Part shown: positions 47,575-59,086 of the stretch, piece by piece | How positions within the stretch are numbered: position 1 is the first letter of the stretch | How the letters are laid out: the number at the start of each line of letters is the position of its first letter | Source of the DNA: Prunella strophiata | Taxonomy: Eukaryota; Chordata; Aves; Passeriformes; Prunellidae | Assembly (NCBI GenBank): GCA_036583965.1 | Contig: JAZBQD010000017.1 | Location: forward strand, 26,260,385 to 26,324,384 | Direction of reading: 5' to 3' | DNA: 64,000 nt | Notes under the pieces: generated by a model | The model's input: the letters and a program-made list of their open reading frames with translations, nothing else | What the model was told of the DNA's origin: nothing | Database searches by the model: none | Translations under genes and position numbers: made by a program

Positions 47575-47612
47575 GATAACAAGGAACAATTTTGATAACA
47601 AGGAACAATTTT
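47575..47612 (+). repeat. 19-bp perfect tandem duplication
   Basis: GATAACAAGGAACAATTTT occurs twice without spacer (47575-47593, 47594-47612), with no mismatch. Confidence 0.97.
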
Positions 47613-49413
47613 ATTATCCAGGAATAAAATGAAACATAAGCCACCTCAAGATTTAGCTCCTGAAAACTACAACCATAAAGGTGTACTCTTTTTCTAGATT
47701 TGATGCTAAATATTGTTTCACTTTTGTAAACTATAGTGTTTGTCATTAAAAATCCATACTATAAAACCAGGAAGGATGCTGAATTTTTCATAGGCCACAG
47801 ACATTTAGAAGTGTTCAATCCAAAAATGTTAAAACTATACAGTAAATGCTGTCCCAAAAGCAGCAGAACCCAACTGCTTTCATGAAATCAAAACTTTGTC
47901 CACAGCTTGTTAAAAACCATGTTAACTGACAGAGAAAAAAAAGGTGTGTTCACTGGCACTAGCCCTGTGTGGAATGCCAAAAATGGTAGATTTATTCTTG
48001 ACTTATAGAAAACCTGTCAAGGCTCAGTTCATGCTCAGAGACAACAGCAAGGATCTAACACTAAGATGTGTTTTTTATTTGTTTATTATCCTTCTTAATA
48101 CAGATGGACCTCCCTTTCTATCTGTCCTTGGACTGAAATTTTGCAGTGGAGAATATAATCGTGTGACAATAGACTGCACATCTATTTGAATAATCAAGGT
48201 TCTTTGGTTTACTTAGTATTCTTGAAGTAAGTAAAATAGTCAAACACCTATGGCTGACTTTAGCTTACTTGCACACTAGGTAGAATGAAAGAAAATGGCT
48301 ATACATTATTTGAATACTACTTTCCTTTGCAGAAATGAAGAAGAGCTGAATTTGCAGACTGTTCCCCACAAAAATAAAACACAACAGTGAAGGAATTCAA
48401 AATACTGCAGTTACACAACTTGAGACTGGAAGGCTACTACCCTTAAGGACATGAGGAATAGAGAATGTTGAGAAATCATAAGAAAAAAAATTGCAGAAAG
48501 GCTATTTAAGTTTAAATCACTGCCTAAGCCAGTTCTCAAGAGTCAACAAATTGGGATTATTTCCCTACAAGCACATATATTTTAATTTCAAATCCAGAGT
48601 CAAAGTCACAAACCCATTTCTGTCTGGTGTATAAACACGAGATGCCGTATGCATGTAGCAGAAAATTAATAAAGGTATGAGGAGCCCTTTTGTAGATTCC
48701 TGTCTGTATTTAATCAAATAGATATTGCAACTGAAGTTGTCAAAATAACCTTTTCCAAACCTTCCTATTATTTAAGCATCTCTAGCACATTAAGAAAATG
48801 AAAAGCATTAACTTCATGCATCTATCTCTTTTATATTTAGAAACAAAAAAGGTGAGTTAAAACATCTCACTTCATTTTAAAATTCCCATGTTTTAATTAA
48901 TTCACTTATAAAAAACCTAGTTTAAAGTCATATTTTAAGGCACACTAGAACACATTTTTTGATTACCAGCTGCAATACCTTCATCTGGCACTCAGAACTG
49001 AAAGTGTGTTCTTATTTCATGTTATGAATGTTTTATGTTAACTACCTCCCTCTGCAATGTGATTTAGCTATACAGTAAATACCACATATTAGCTAGTTCA
49101 GAAACAACAAACTCTCTTTACCTTCCACTGGCAACTGGAATTCTGAATGGAAAAATGTTCCCTATCTTTTACCAAACAACAATTAACTTTTTTTTGACTA
49201 ATGGGTCAAGTTAACATTCACAGAGTTGTGAAAGAGCTGGAATTAAATACCTGAACAAATCACAGTAAAACAATTAACTCCATTGTGCCTGACCCCATAT
49301 CGCAATATTTCTGACTTTATTCCATTTTTTGTGGGTTTTTTGTTGTTTTGGTTTTGTTTGTTTTGGGTTTTTTTGTCACCCAAATACAAATTTTAAACAG
49401 TTATTTCCTAACT
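47613..49413. other. Intergenic, no gene recognised
   Basis: AT-rich. A G/T-rich simple patch (GGTTTTTTGTTGTTTTGGTTTTG...) at about 49332-49373 immediately precedes the CR1 at 49414. An 81-codon frame at 47944-48189 has no recognisable domain. Confidence 0.58.
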
Positions 49414-49940
49414 ACAGAATCATCATAGAATGATTATGAAAATCTTACAATTTTTTGGTTGAAAGAGGACACTGAAAACACCAAGTTTCAATCCACTTGC
49501 CAAGGGTAAGTAAACTTTCAATCAAACCAGGTTGCTCAGAGCCCTATCCAGCCTGGCCTTGAACACCACCATGGATGGGACATCCACAGACTCTCAGGGC
49601 CCTGTGCCAGTGTGTCAGCGCCCTTACAGTGAAGAATTTTTTTCTAATATCTAATCCAAACCTATTCTCCATGTTCTCTTTCCATTTGAACGCATTACCC
49701 CTTGTCCTGTCACTACATCATCTTGCAAATAATTTTGCCCCATCTTTCCTGTAAGTTCCCTTCAGGTACGGGAAGGTCACAGTTGGGTCACCTTGAAGCC
49801 TTCTTTTTTCCAGGTTGAACAATCCCAATTCTCTCAGCTTTTCCCCATAGGAGAGGTGCTCCATCCCTCTGATCATCTTGGTGTCTCTCCTCTGGCCTCA
49901 CTCCAGCAAGTCCATGTCCTTCCTGTGCTAGAGCTTGCAG
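49414..49940 (-). mobile_element. CR1 LINE 3' end
   Basis: Inverted landmarks occur in order from the tail: 'AGAATCATCATAGAATGATT', 'CAGGTTGCTCAGAGCCCTATCCAGCCTGGCCTTGAACACC', 'GGATGGGACATCCACAGA', 'AGTGAAGAATTTTTTTCTAATATCTAATCC', 'CCCCTTGTCCTGTCACTAC', 'TCCAGGTTGAACAATCCCAATTCTCTCAGC', 'GGAGAGGTGCTCCATCCCTCTGATCATCTTGG' and 'AAGTCCATGTCCTTCCTGTGCT'. It is about 525 bp long and the longest CR1 3' end here. The 5' truncation falls near 49940. Confidence 0.95.
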
Positions 49941-50378
49941 TGGGACTTCACCTTCCTCACATCAGGAGATGACAGGAGGAGTGAGCTGGAGCATCTCAGA
50001 CTCGGTGCTTTTCACACTTTTGCCAGGCCTTGTTGCAGGACTGGAGTGACTGTGGTGTGGCAGCACACAGTCATTTCCAAAGCTGCCTCAGCTTTTTAAA
50101 CACCAATAATCCAGAGGCAAATGAGGCAAGGGACATGAAAGCAAACCAAAAGGCAAGAGAGACAGAGACTCCACATGAGCCAAAAGACCACAAGTCCATG
50201 CATGTTCTGCTTCCATGTTCCAGCTTAATAACCCAGGCAGCCCATGGCCCTGTTCCCAGCCACAGCACTTGGCCTTAAGGAGACAGCAACAATTTGGGCA
50301 CAGATAGATGTGAAATACAATAGCATTTTAGCTTACCTATGGCAATCTTGTTAAACTGTATAATATTCTCATAGGTCT
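49941..50378. other. Sequence between two CR1 pieces, no gene recognised
   Basis: Contains an 82-codon frame at 50030-50278 in moderately GC-rich DNA. It lies between two CR1 fragments of the same orientation, so it may itself be repeat-derived. No domain is recognisable. Confidence 0.5.
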
Positions 50379-50440
50379 ACTTCTCAAGACTGTCTAGACC
50401 CCTCTGGATGGCATCCCATCCTTCAGGTGTGTCAAATGGA
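50379..50440 (-). mobile_element. Short CR1-like fragment from a more upstream region
   Basis: TTCTCAAGACTGTCTAGACC, CCTCTGGATGGCATCCCATC and CTTCAGGTGTGTCAA closely follow a phrase common in avian interspersed repeats (CTCAAGCCTGTC.AGGTCCC, TCTGGATGGCATCCC, TTCC..CTGGTGTGTCAA) that I associate with a CR1-type element. The exact family is uncertain. Confidence 0.6.
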
Positions 50441-52434
50441 GTAAACTGTACATGTCTGTCAAAGCCATGATTCCATTCCCTCACTTAGCAAGCAGATTTC
50501 CAGTCTGCAAAACAAGCTCTAGCACCTGAAAAAGTAATTCTTCATATACAAAAACTTTTTGCCCCATCTATATTGCTTTTTCTCCACCAATAATATGACA
50601 TGGAATTTAAGCTAGCTCATTTTTCTTGTAGATAGTTATCTCAAACTTGCTGCTTCAGTTCTTTCTGCAGCTCAAATACTGGAAGCACTGGAAGCTCAAG
50701 TCAAATTACTCATTAACATGACACATAAGACACAATGAATTAGGTACTCCAGTATGTAAGGTAGCTGAAAATAGGGACACTGTGTTTGTAAACTGTCAGG
50801 TACTTAAAGGGATAAAAAACCTGTTCATCTCTGATGCAATATTTCCATCCTCTCTCCCTAATTTAATTAAGTACTGTTTCAGTGTTCTTGTTAACTCCTT
50901 GAGTCCTCATAGCACACTTGCTCAATACTCAGCAGAGCCACAGGAGCCTGTAAAAAGTCCTGCTCCAACAGCTCTTCATGTTCAGGTAACATCAGCATTT
51001 CCAACTGCATGTAAGGAAACTGAAGAATTATATGTTATCCTCAAAACTGAGGCATGGCTTACAGCCCTCTTTTCCTGTGGGGCTATGAAAATATACCTTA
51101 AAAATGAAGTATAATGTCGCTCAGCCACACTTCATCCTGATAGCATTTTCTCAGTCCTTAGAGAATCCAAATCTTTGTTGAAGCAATTCCTATGTTCTCA
51201 GCTATTCTTCACAGTTTAGGCTATTCAACTGAAGCAGGTTGCTACCAACCTTTATTCTAACAGATCTGCAGCTTTTACTGTTCAACATATTTTCTCAGCT
51301 GGAAGAAAAGAGATCCCAGTTTTTCAGCTCTGTCCTCATAATTGTTTTCCAAGAAACTTAGTCAGCAATTCTGCATTTTACAACTGCTCTCCATCTAACT
51401 CTTGAAACTGCATTTTTTTATAATACTGAACATTTTCATAATAATATAATATTTTCTGATAATTTTATTTTTCTGAATACTTTAATAATCTTTAGTATTT
51501 TTTAATTTGTCCTTGTACACATTTTCATTATCTTAATATGTCATCTGGGACATCCATTGCCTTTTTTTTTAATCACATCATGAACTACCTCTCAACTGTT
51601 TTGATCTGATTTTACAAGTGATCTTAATATTATTAAAGAACTTGGAAAACACCACTGTGCTCAGTGGAGCTGATTAAAGCTATCCAATATATTAGCAGAT
51701 CTGTTTCAATGTAATGGTTGTCATATTCTCTGAGATTAATTTAGAGATCCCAATCCATAATTGAAATTTGGGGTTATAACATTCATTTAATTCAGAAGCA
51801 AAATTTGAGGCAAAAGTGGTGTCTAAAAATGCTCTTACCTGTGATGTATTTCAATCTTTTCCTCTTTAAAGGAAGACTCACGGTAAAAAAGCTCTTAAGG
51901 AGTTTCCTCAAAGGCCATTTGAGGTTCTCATCAATGCAAGTCAGGAGGAAACTATTCTGCATTCAGGGAGACAGAACACTGCAAATTTGACAAGAAAAAA
52001 TGAAAATTCTCCCTCTATGAAAGTCTTTTAAAAACACATTTAAAAAGTGAGATGTGGCATCAAGCACTCATCCAGGGTAAAGCCAGAGAGCATTTCAATT
52101 GTGAACTTGCTGAACTGAAGCTTCTTATGTCACATGGGGAGGGATTCTACATACAATTTCTAGTCATGTCCCCACAAGCCCTGAAACAACCATAAAATTC
52201 AATGTGCTAATTAAGAGCTATGAGATTAAATAATAAAGAAAATGATATATCACTGCAAATGGATATTACTGCAAGCACTGCATATGAGTGGACTGCAATT
52301 CATCACGGAGAGCATGACTGCTTGCATATTGTCACTCTCTTTCTCATATATATTAAAATTAATGTCCCTCATGAATTTTGATGGCTCATCTCCATCTCCA
52401 GTTTGGAATGTGCAATGCTTTTCCACTGACCATT
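50441..52434. other. Intergenic, no gene recognised
   Basis: A 2 kb AT-rich stretch. The 110-codon frame at 50782-51114 has no recognisable domain, and no repeat is seen. Confidence 0.57.
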
Positions 52435-52800
52435 TCAGCACTGGCTGTCGGGGCCCTGCAGATCACAGCCCTGCTGCAGCCCTGCCCTGTTTTGCCCAAG
52501 TACCCACTCAAGGATGCTGCCCCAGGCACACTGAGGAATGGTCCTGGTGCCCCAGGGCAACCCCGACCTCACGGCTGCTGTGGTTGGGTTGTGGTCACAG
52601 CTCCTCTGACCAGGAGCTGAGCTGCCATTGCTGGGTCCCCTACATGATCTACCTCTCTTGCCTAAAGCTTCTCTGCAAATTGCTTGGGGCCTTCTGCCCT
52701 GCAATCCATCATCACAGCCTGTACTTGCTGGGTAAGGGTTGCTGGAAGTTGTCTCTGAACAAATCCTGTACTTTTCTCCATTCAAACCCCATAGTAAATC
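52435..52800. other. GC-rich patch, possibly a decayed LTR or other repeat
   Basis: This patch of about 360 bp is clearly richer in G and C than the DNA on either side (CTGCTGCAGCCCTGCCCTG, GGTGCCCCAGGGCAACCCCG). Overlapping frames of 195 codons (+, 52242-52829) and 116 codons (-, 52435-52785) reflect the lack of A/T-rich stop codons and show no domain. Composition resembles GC-rich LTR blocks of birds, but I recognise no family, TG..CA border or poly(A) signal. Confidence 0.35.
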
Positions 52801-54920
52801 TTATCCACTTATCAAGCCAAAAAGGTTAGCAAAGATGTTGGACCACAGGGCTTTTTCTGAGTACTAGGCAGGTTGCTCCAGTATAAAGTGATGCCCCAGG
52901 TTCCTTGTGCCTTCTTCAAGCACAAGACAAGGTGTTCTGACAGAGCAGGGGTCCACCAGACCATGCAACCTGCAAGCTCAGGGTGGTCACCCTCTCTACT
53001 CTCCAGTGTATGAAAAGGCTCCATCGGGGGAGGATTTAAGAGCTTTTGAAATGTGCCCACACTATCTTTTTAATTGCCCTATAAAAAGCCTGAGCAGTGA
53101 GTGAATAGCATGACACAAATGATGCCAGGTTTACAGATGGAGGCTTGGCTGGGCATAGACAGTAGGAGTAAGACCGACCAGATGTAAAGGAGTATATATA
53201 TTTTTTTTTTTTTGTCCTTCATTCCCTGACTAAAGGGATAGCTTTTGGTCATCAGAATCTTCAGATGTGGTTTCAATTGGCAAACCTGAAAACCTGCTCC
53301 AGTTCAGTCATCCTAAATTATGGAAATAGTCACTTTTGAATGAACTAGGAGAACCAAAGAAAACCTAGAGAACCAGTTCACAGCAGAACCTACCTGTAAA
53401 TGAGCCTCCCAAAAGCTGTTGAAATCTATGTCAAGGGAACTGGCAGATGAGTCTCTGAAGACCCTGTCTTTCATGTTTAAAAAGCCAAGACAGACTGATG
53501 AATTTCCAAAGGAAATCATAACCCCCAGTTTTAGAAAGGGCATCCTCTGAAGCATCCCCTCTAAAATCCTATTAGTGGTCCTCCTTTAAAAAAAGGATCC
53601 TAGCTTTGGAGAAGGCAAGCAGGGCAAATTAGAAGGAGTGGAAGAGTAAGCTTCGCAATATTTCCCAGTGTTATGGAGTGACTGCTGAAGTATTGGAGTT
53701 TCCCTGCAAATTGACAGCCTAATTTAAGCCCTTGTTTCTATTAGTTAACTCTTGCAGCTGCGCAGTTCAGTTTGGAAGGAAGGGGCATAGTAAAGCATTT
53801 CTCTGTTCAGGACACTTCTTTAAGGCCTTTAAGATAGCTTCATAAAATTACTCTTATAAGAAGGGTAGTGAGGTTGCAATATCTTAGTGAATTGAGTCAT
53901 TCTGCTGTAGATCAGCCGTGGAAATTAGAAACACCATGTTTCAGAATTGAAAAGACAGGGACCTGAAAGCTGTCTTAGAATACCTTGGAAACTGCACAAT
54001 AAAACCTCAAGCTTTCAAGTGCCTTAGGAAACCCTCCAGTGAAACATCACAGAATTTGTTAATGTTGTTGATCTACTCGCTTATATAGCCTTCTGCAAAG
54101 CTGACCTGTTGGTCAGATCTTAAAATTAACTTCCTGCTGAGTTGCCTGTGGGGATTTTTGAATGGCATGTTCTGCTAGGTCACTGAGAAAAGCATGTGGC
54201 TTTCTTTCTTGATAGTAGTATCATTTCTCTAGGTTAATGGAAATGCACTTCTATTAAAAAATAGCAGGCACTGAATTGATTGCACCGGAGACATATTACA
54301 TTTGTGTTTCCATAACATGGCTGACAATTGCCTAAAGCAAATCTCTTACTCCTCAAGCCATTTCTTTCTCTGTTTCACCATTCCAGACAAAACTTATTAA
54401 CCAGCAGGAGGAATTCTGGCGATTTTGCCATCTTCATTGGGCCAAATTTGCTGAGTTCAGTCAAAGATAGCTCTCACTTGATGTGCTGATGAAAAAAAAA
54501 AGACAAGACACAATGAATTCACAAATCACCTGCATCCTTCCAGGTCAATCAGAGCATTCTTGTTGAGATGCCTTGTTATCTCCTCTGTTGAACTTCTGTG
54601 GTGTAGTTTATTGTCATGTTCCAGTGTTTTAATACCGGAACTTTTGTTACCCTCATTTCATCCTGGTTCCACAGTATTTTCTGCAGAAACTCATTCCTTT
54701 TGTTGGATTTTGATCTTGTGGTTTGAACGTATTTGGATCAAGCTTTTAAGTGTCTATCTGATGATTCTGCAACCTCTATTCAACAATGATAGCTGAGTTT
54801 GCATCACACTAGTAAGTTATTCCTTTTCTTTTAAGGAAGGATCAAATTCCTCTTGGAGATATGTCTAAATTTGGGATCCATCTGGAGCTTCTTTTTTACA
54901 ATTTGATTTTTTCATCTCTT
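52801..54920. other. Intergenic, no gene recognised
   Basis: The part up to about 53100 stays mildly GC-rich and ends with a TATA-like CCTATAAAAAGCCTGAGCAG at 53078-53097. A T13-like run with TATATATA lies at 53195-53213. Frames reach only 82 codons. Confidence 0.5.
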
Positions 54921-55520
54921 TCAAGCTGCAATTTTTTTCCAGACTCCCTCTTTCTTTTGGGCAATACTCAGAGCCCTCTCAAATTCTTCAAAAGCAACTC
55001 TTCCAGATTTTTCTTTCTGGTGTTTTAATTCCTCACCTTTTGCACTTGTATGTTTGATCTGAGCACATAGCTGAGCTATCTCCTGCTTTTTCTTTTCCAC
55101 TGTTTCATGGACTTGCCGTTCATTCTTTGCAATTGTAATTCCCTTGTCTTGCTCAATTAAATTCTTTGCTTCACACAGCTGCATAACCAGCAGTTTAGTC
55201 TTCTCAGACTCATGATCCTCTGTACAGTAGGTATCAGGGTTGGTGGAGATTAATGGCCAGTCAATAGATAACAATGATGATCCATCTACATCAGACATGT
55301 TACCCGGGTCAAAAAGACCTGCCCCTGATATCATGGCCATCACCACAAGGAAGAAAAAATGAGTTACAGTTATAGGTGACTCCCTTCTAAAAGGTACAAA
55401 GGATTCAGTATGTTGGATTAACCCTCTTCTAAGGGAGTTTTTTTTTGCCTTCCTGGGCCCTGTGTTAAGGACATCACTAGGAAACTTCCTAGTCTGATAT
55501 GGGCCATAGGTTACTATCAT
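54921..55520 (-). pseudogene. 199-codon open frame with coiled-coil-like half; unrecognised, possibly a retrocopy
   Basis: This is the longest open frame not explained by a recognised repeat. Residues ~1-75 look unlike a folded domain and include a short hydrophobic run (THFFFLVVMAM). From the internal Met near residue 76 (MSDVDGSS) the sequence becomes acidic and then, over ~100-190, rich in Glu, Lys and Gln with regularly spaced Leu/Ile/Val (SEKTKLLVMQL, VEKKKQEIAQLCAQI), as in a coiled coil. The frame ends just after a run of seven A. With one A fewer it would continue about 14 residues (LQLERDEKIKL) in the same style before another stop, which suggests a frameshifted remnant without introns. 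I could not assign a family; a faint resemblance to the kinetochore coiled-coil protein ZWINT is too weak to use. No promoter or poly(A) signal is evident. Chance is possible. Confidence 0.35.
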
Positions 55521-55795
55521 TGCTGTTCTTTCATGTGCATGACATTGAAGTCACATTCAGGATGAAATCACATTTAGGATGATGAAAGAGTGTATAGGAC
55601 CTTGGGATAAGTGTACTTGGAGCACAGGTTGTTGTTTCCTCTATCCTTTCAGTTCTGGGCAGTGACTTTGGAAGAAACAAATGCACCCAGTCTATTAATT
55701 TGGGGGGATTTTGATAAAAGGATGACCCACAGACTTTCTGGTATCAGATTGGATTCACCTTTCTCAGAAGGGGAAGAGAGGGCCTTTATTCTTGA
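55521..55795. other. Sequence upstream of a CR1 tail, probably repeat-related
   Basis: The run 55610-55795 leads without a break into the CR1 tail and may be its poorly preserved body. I cannot match it confidently to the CR1 consensus. Confidence 0.4.
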
Positions 55796-55862
55796 GCTGG
55801 TGACTAGCTGACCTTTAAATGTACCTTCCAATTCAAGCTGCTCTAAGATTCTATGATTTTAT
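55796..55862 (+). mobile_element. CR1 3' tail fragment
   Basis: CTGGTGACTAGCTGACCTTT, AAATGTACCTTCCAATTCAA and GATTCTATGATTTTAT follow the CR1 terminus (TTGGACTAGATGACCTTTA, AGGTCCCTTCCAACCCAA, GATTCTATGATTCTAT), with a small insertion (GCTGCTCTAA) before the tail. Confidence 0.75.
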
Positions 55863-56544
55863 AACTTTTCAGTCTATTGGTAGCACTGACTCTAACAGGT
55901 ACTCTAACCCAAGACTCTGTGACCAAGTGCAGTGGTAGTGGCCAGGGAAAGTGAGGTGTGATACAGCCCTGAAGTCTCCATGGACAGTCCCCTTCACCAT
56001 GCTCTCCACAGCACAAAGGGTTACCACTTTTGCACCTTCTTCTTTGCTCCCACTTGCTCTCTGCTGAAAGGCTGTGAGGATAAGGTCCAGTGCTGCACCA
56101 CTCTGTCTGGTTTGGTTTGTAAACTTGCTACTGCAATGAAATCAGGAGCTCCTCTTTCTAAAGTTTTACTAGAAATGGTCTCACTTCTGCCAAAAGCTGT
56201 TTATATGCATGTCATTCACATCATATCAGGTAAATACCAGTGCAACTTTCCTGTACATGGGATGTGCAAAGCAAAACTGACCTGCCTGCTTTGGATTCTT
56301 CTCTGATGGAGTTTGGACTTTTCATTAGTCAAGGTTTCTGAGTAAATGCAATGTTGGATATTCATTGTTGCAAAGAAAGGTAGAAATTATCATATAACAC
56401 ACATGACTACAGAAATTCAATACTTTCTAACTACTTTCTTTTTAAAAGTTAATGTTAAGAGAGAGGCTGTGATGAAGATTCCTTTGTCACTGTTTTCCTG
56501 GCTCCCAATCTCAAGTGGATTTTAATGTGGAAGACAAACTGATG
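55863..56544. other. Intergenic, no gene recognised
   Basis: The 108-codon frame at 55980-56306 has a moderately hydrophobic composition but no recognisable domain or family. Confidence 0.5.
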
Positions 56545-56704
56545 CTCGAGGTGTTGATTGCAGAAACACTGAAGCTCTTTTAGAAGTCACTGAAGCAGAA
56601 GAGCTGGCTCAGCTGCAGGCAGATGAGGAACTGCCCCATGCAGAGTTACTGAGGCGCAGTAAAAGGAAAATCATGGGGGGGGCAATGTGATTGGAAAGGG
56701 AGGA
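56545..56704 (+). pseudogene. Short coding-like stretch with an acidic ELPxxELLRR-type motif
   Basis: One frame is open for about 56 codons from after a TAA near 56524 to a TGA at about 56688. It reads EALLEVTEAEELAQLQADEE followed by LPHAELLRRSKRK. The pattern E-x(3)-L-x(6)-LP-x(2)-ELL-x-R/Y resembles a short acidic motif in chromatin proteins such as the MIER family and SWR1/EP400-type regulators, as I recall them. A run of seven or more G at about 56675-56681 precedes the stop. One G fewer would keep the frame open to GAG/GTACGAGT at 56703, a good 5' splice-site match, and TTGATTGCAG before AAACACTG at about 56561 resembles a 3' splice site. A decayed exon or retrocopy is possible; so is chance. 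Confidence 0.2.
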
Positions 56705-59066
56705 GGAGGTACGAGTACCCAAGAGCAAAATAGGCCTGTCTTATTGGTTCCCAGAAAAAAGATACAAGCATTTCCAGCTCTAGAGAGCAAGACCTGAAGC
56801 AGTCTGACTAACCTGGGAAGGCCCTGTAGCATTTTATGTCCCTCAGAGCAGCCCAGTGCCTACATGCTGAAATCTGCAGTTGACCACTGTGCTCCTTCAT
56901 AGGGCAGAAGTGATTCTGGGTCTTTGGCCACCTGCTCAAGAGAACACGGTTTGTTTGTTGAGGGGATGACTCATTTACCTTCATCTACTAGCACAGATGT
57001 TTTAGCATACCTGTCATCCCTTTAGGTGATCCATCTACCTCAAGGCCTTAGCTGCCTGAAACTTCATTTCTGTGATTTGTGGTTTTCTTGATAATATGCT
57101 TGGAAGCAAAACCACATTAAAAAGAAATACATAAAATGTCTGCATCTCCACAGAAGTAATTTCTCAAATATGGTGTTTTCATGGCCATGTATTATGAACA
57201 ACCAAGATAAAATTACATGGACACTGGACACTAGAATAATAATAACAAAGTGAGGGGACATGTTATCAATATATGTGTATTTTATTAAAGTTTCATCTCA
57301 AGTCAGTAATTATTTAAACAAGGCTAGTGCTAGCTGATTTTTGTTCCCTCAACTCACAAAAGATTTCAAGTGCTTTATTATAGTGTACCTATAAAGCTAA
57401 CTATAAGCAGTGAAATGAAAGGTGCTATGGGTGAGAGGGGCTTTTAAACTAAAAGAAAACTGGAAACACTACAATTGATCTAGTTTGTTTCCTGATGTGG
57501 TGAGAATGATACACAGTAAAGGAGATAATGAAGCCTTAATGAGACTGAAGATGAGGAAACTTGATGTAATTGCAGAACTTGCCACAAGTCTCTCGAAACT
57601 TGGAAACAAGGAACTCAGATATTCAATAAAATATTTTTCCAACATTATTGAGAAATCATGCGTTTGGATGAACATGACTTTCAAGTTTTGTTCATGTTAA
57701 GCAGTCTGACCTTGACTAAAATAATTTACATCTTGGTTAAAAATGGTGGCTTGGAAACCTGGGTATTTGATGAGATACTTTGAAACCAAATGTAAAACCT
57801 CAGTTGTTGTCAGATTCAGTTAGAATTTGGAGAGAAGCAGAACAGGAAGGATTCATCCCCTGTAATACTCCTGGAGATTTCAGAATTCCTGTGGGAAATC
57901 TCAGTAAAGACTTCAAGATTATTTTTGTTTGCAGGATTTCTAACCCTATCTATTTTGATCTTCATTCCATTGCGGAAGAACAAGGGCTTATGTGACTCCA
58001 AGGCCAAGGGCTGTGCTGCATGCATACAGACACATCAAACCTTTCATTCTAAAGCATATCAATACCTGCTTTTGGAAGAAATGTGCACAAATGTGAACTT
58101 GCCCAGATGTATATCTGTGTGTTGCCATACACTTGAGTTCAAGCACTCTGTAGAAAAGCAACCGAAGTTTGTGAATTTTAATTTTATTTATTAATTTAAT
58201 TTTAACTAATTTTAATAATCTGTTCAAACATCCTTCCATTCAAAGCCATCAAAAATTGCTTCACAGATATCAAAACTATTTTTGAAAATGTTGGAAACTC
58301 ATGTGCCTCCTTAGCAAAAATGGATTTCTGAGCATTGGATTTCAAGAAAGAATCTGCTCGTTTCTAAATTCTAAACCACTTTTTTTAGGATGATTAATGA
58401 GTTTCTGGATGCAGCTGGTCAATTTCTTTTCTCCTAAAGTCGTACTTAGCTTATTGAAGATCTTGATTCTGAGATATTAGAATTTCCACTATAGCAGGTC
58501 TTGGGAAAATCGATTAAGATTAGGATGTCTTGCACCAAGGTATTCTTCACCAGAGAAATACACTGAGATATTTTAACAATCCTGCCAAGAAGTTAAATTT
58601 ATTCACTTGTTCATAGTTCAACTTATACAGTTTAAGAAATAGAAACTTTCGTAGAAATACATAAATGCCAGTTTAAGCTGTCCCAGTTGATGAAAAATGT
58701 ACATAAATTTCAGTTACCCTAAAAAAACTACAATATTTTAAGCCATGGGGAATACCAGCAAAATATGATGAAATATGTGTTCATTGACAATAGAAAACCT
58801 TTGTCTGGTAGACCAAGTAGTTCTGAGTAGTTCAGATTTTCTTGAGCTTAAGGTGTGCAAGAAACTCAGAGATTTTTTTTTTCTATTTAAAAAAAGGTAG
58901 AAAGCTAAATATAAATGCCCATATGAAAACAGATGAGTATTTCCAAGAAGGCAGCATGAGCTATATTAGCTTGAACTGACAAATAATTGGAAGCTCTCCA
59001 GAAGGCTTGCCAAACATAATAAGCAAATCATGACAGCTTTCTCACTCTCAGTATTTCATTTGAAGG
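56705..59066. other. Intergenic, no gene recognised
   Basis: Frames of up to 89 codons at 57485-58239 on both strands show no family resemblance. The segment 58905-59040 reads like ordinary unique sequence with little simple repetition. Confidence 0.55.
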
Positions 59067-59086
59067 AGGTCATGTTTATATGACCT
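59067..59086. promoter_or_regulatory. Possible nuclear-receptor site: inverted AGGTCA half-sites, 8-bp spacer
   Basis: AGGTCA (59067-59072), spacer TGTTTATA, TGACCT (59081-59086). Both hexamers are perfect half-sites for nuclear receptors, arranged as an inverted repeat (IR8), and the stem extends imperfectly through GGAGGTCAT/ATGACCTTCC. The 8-bp spacing is not a classical high-affinity arrangement, so function is speculative. Confidence 0.25.

Noticed and set aside
52242..52829. 195-codon plus-strand frame
   Set aside because: It spans a GC-rich patch where stops are rare; an antisense frame is also open, and no domain or codon bias supports it.
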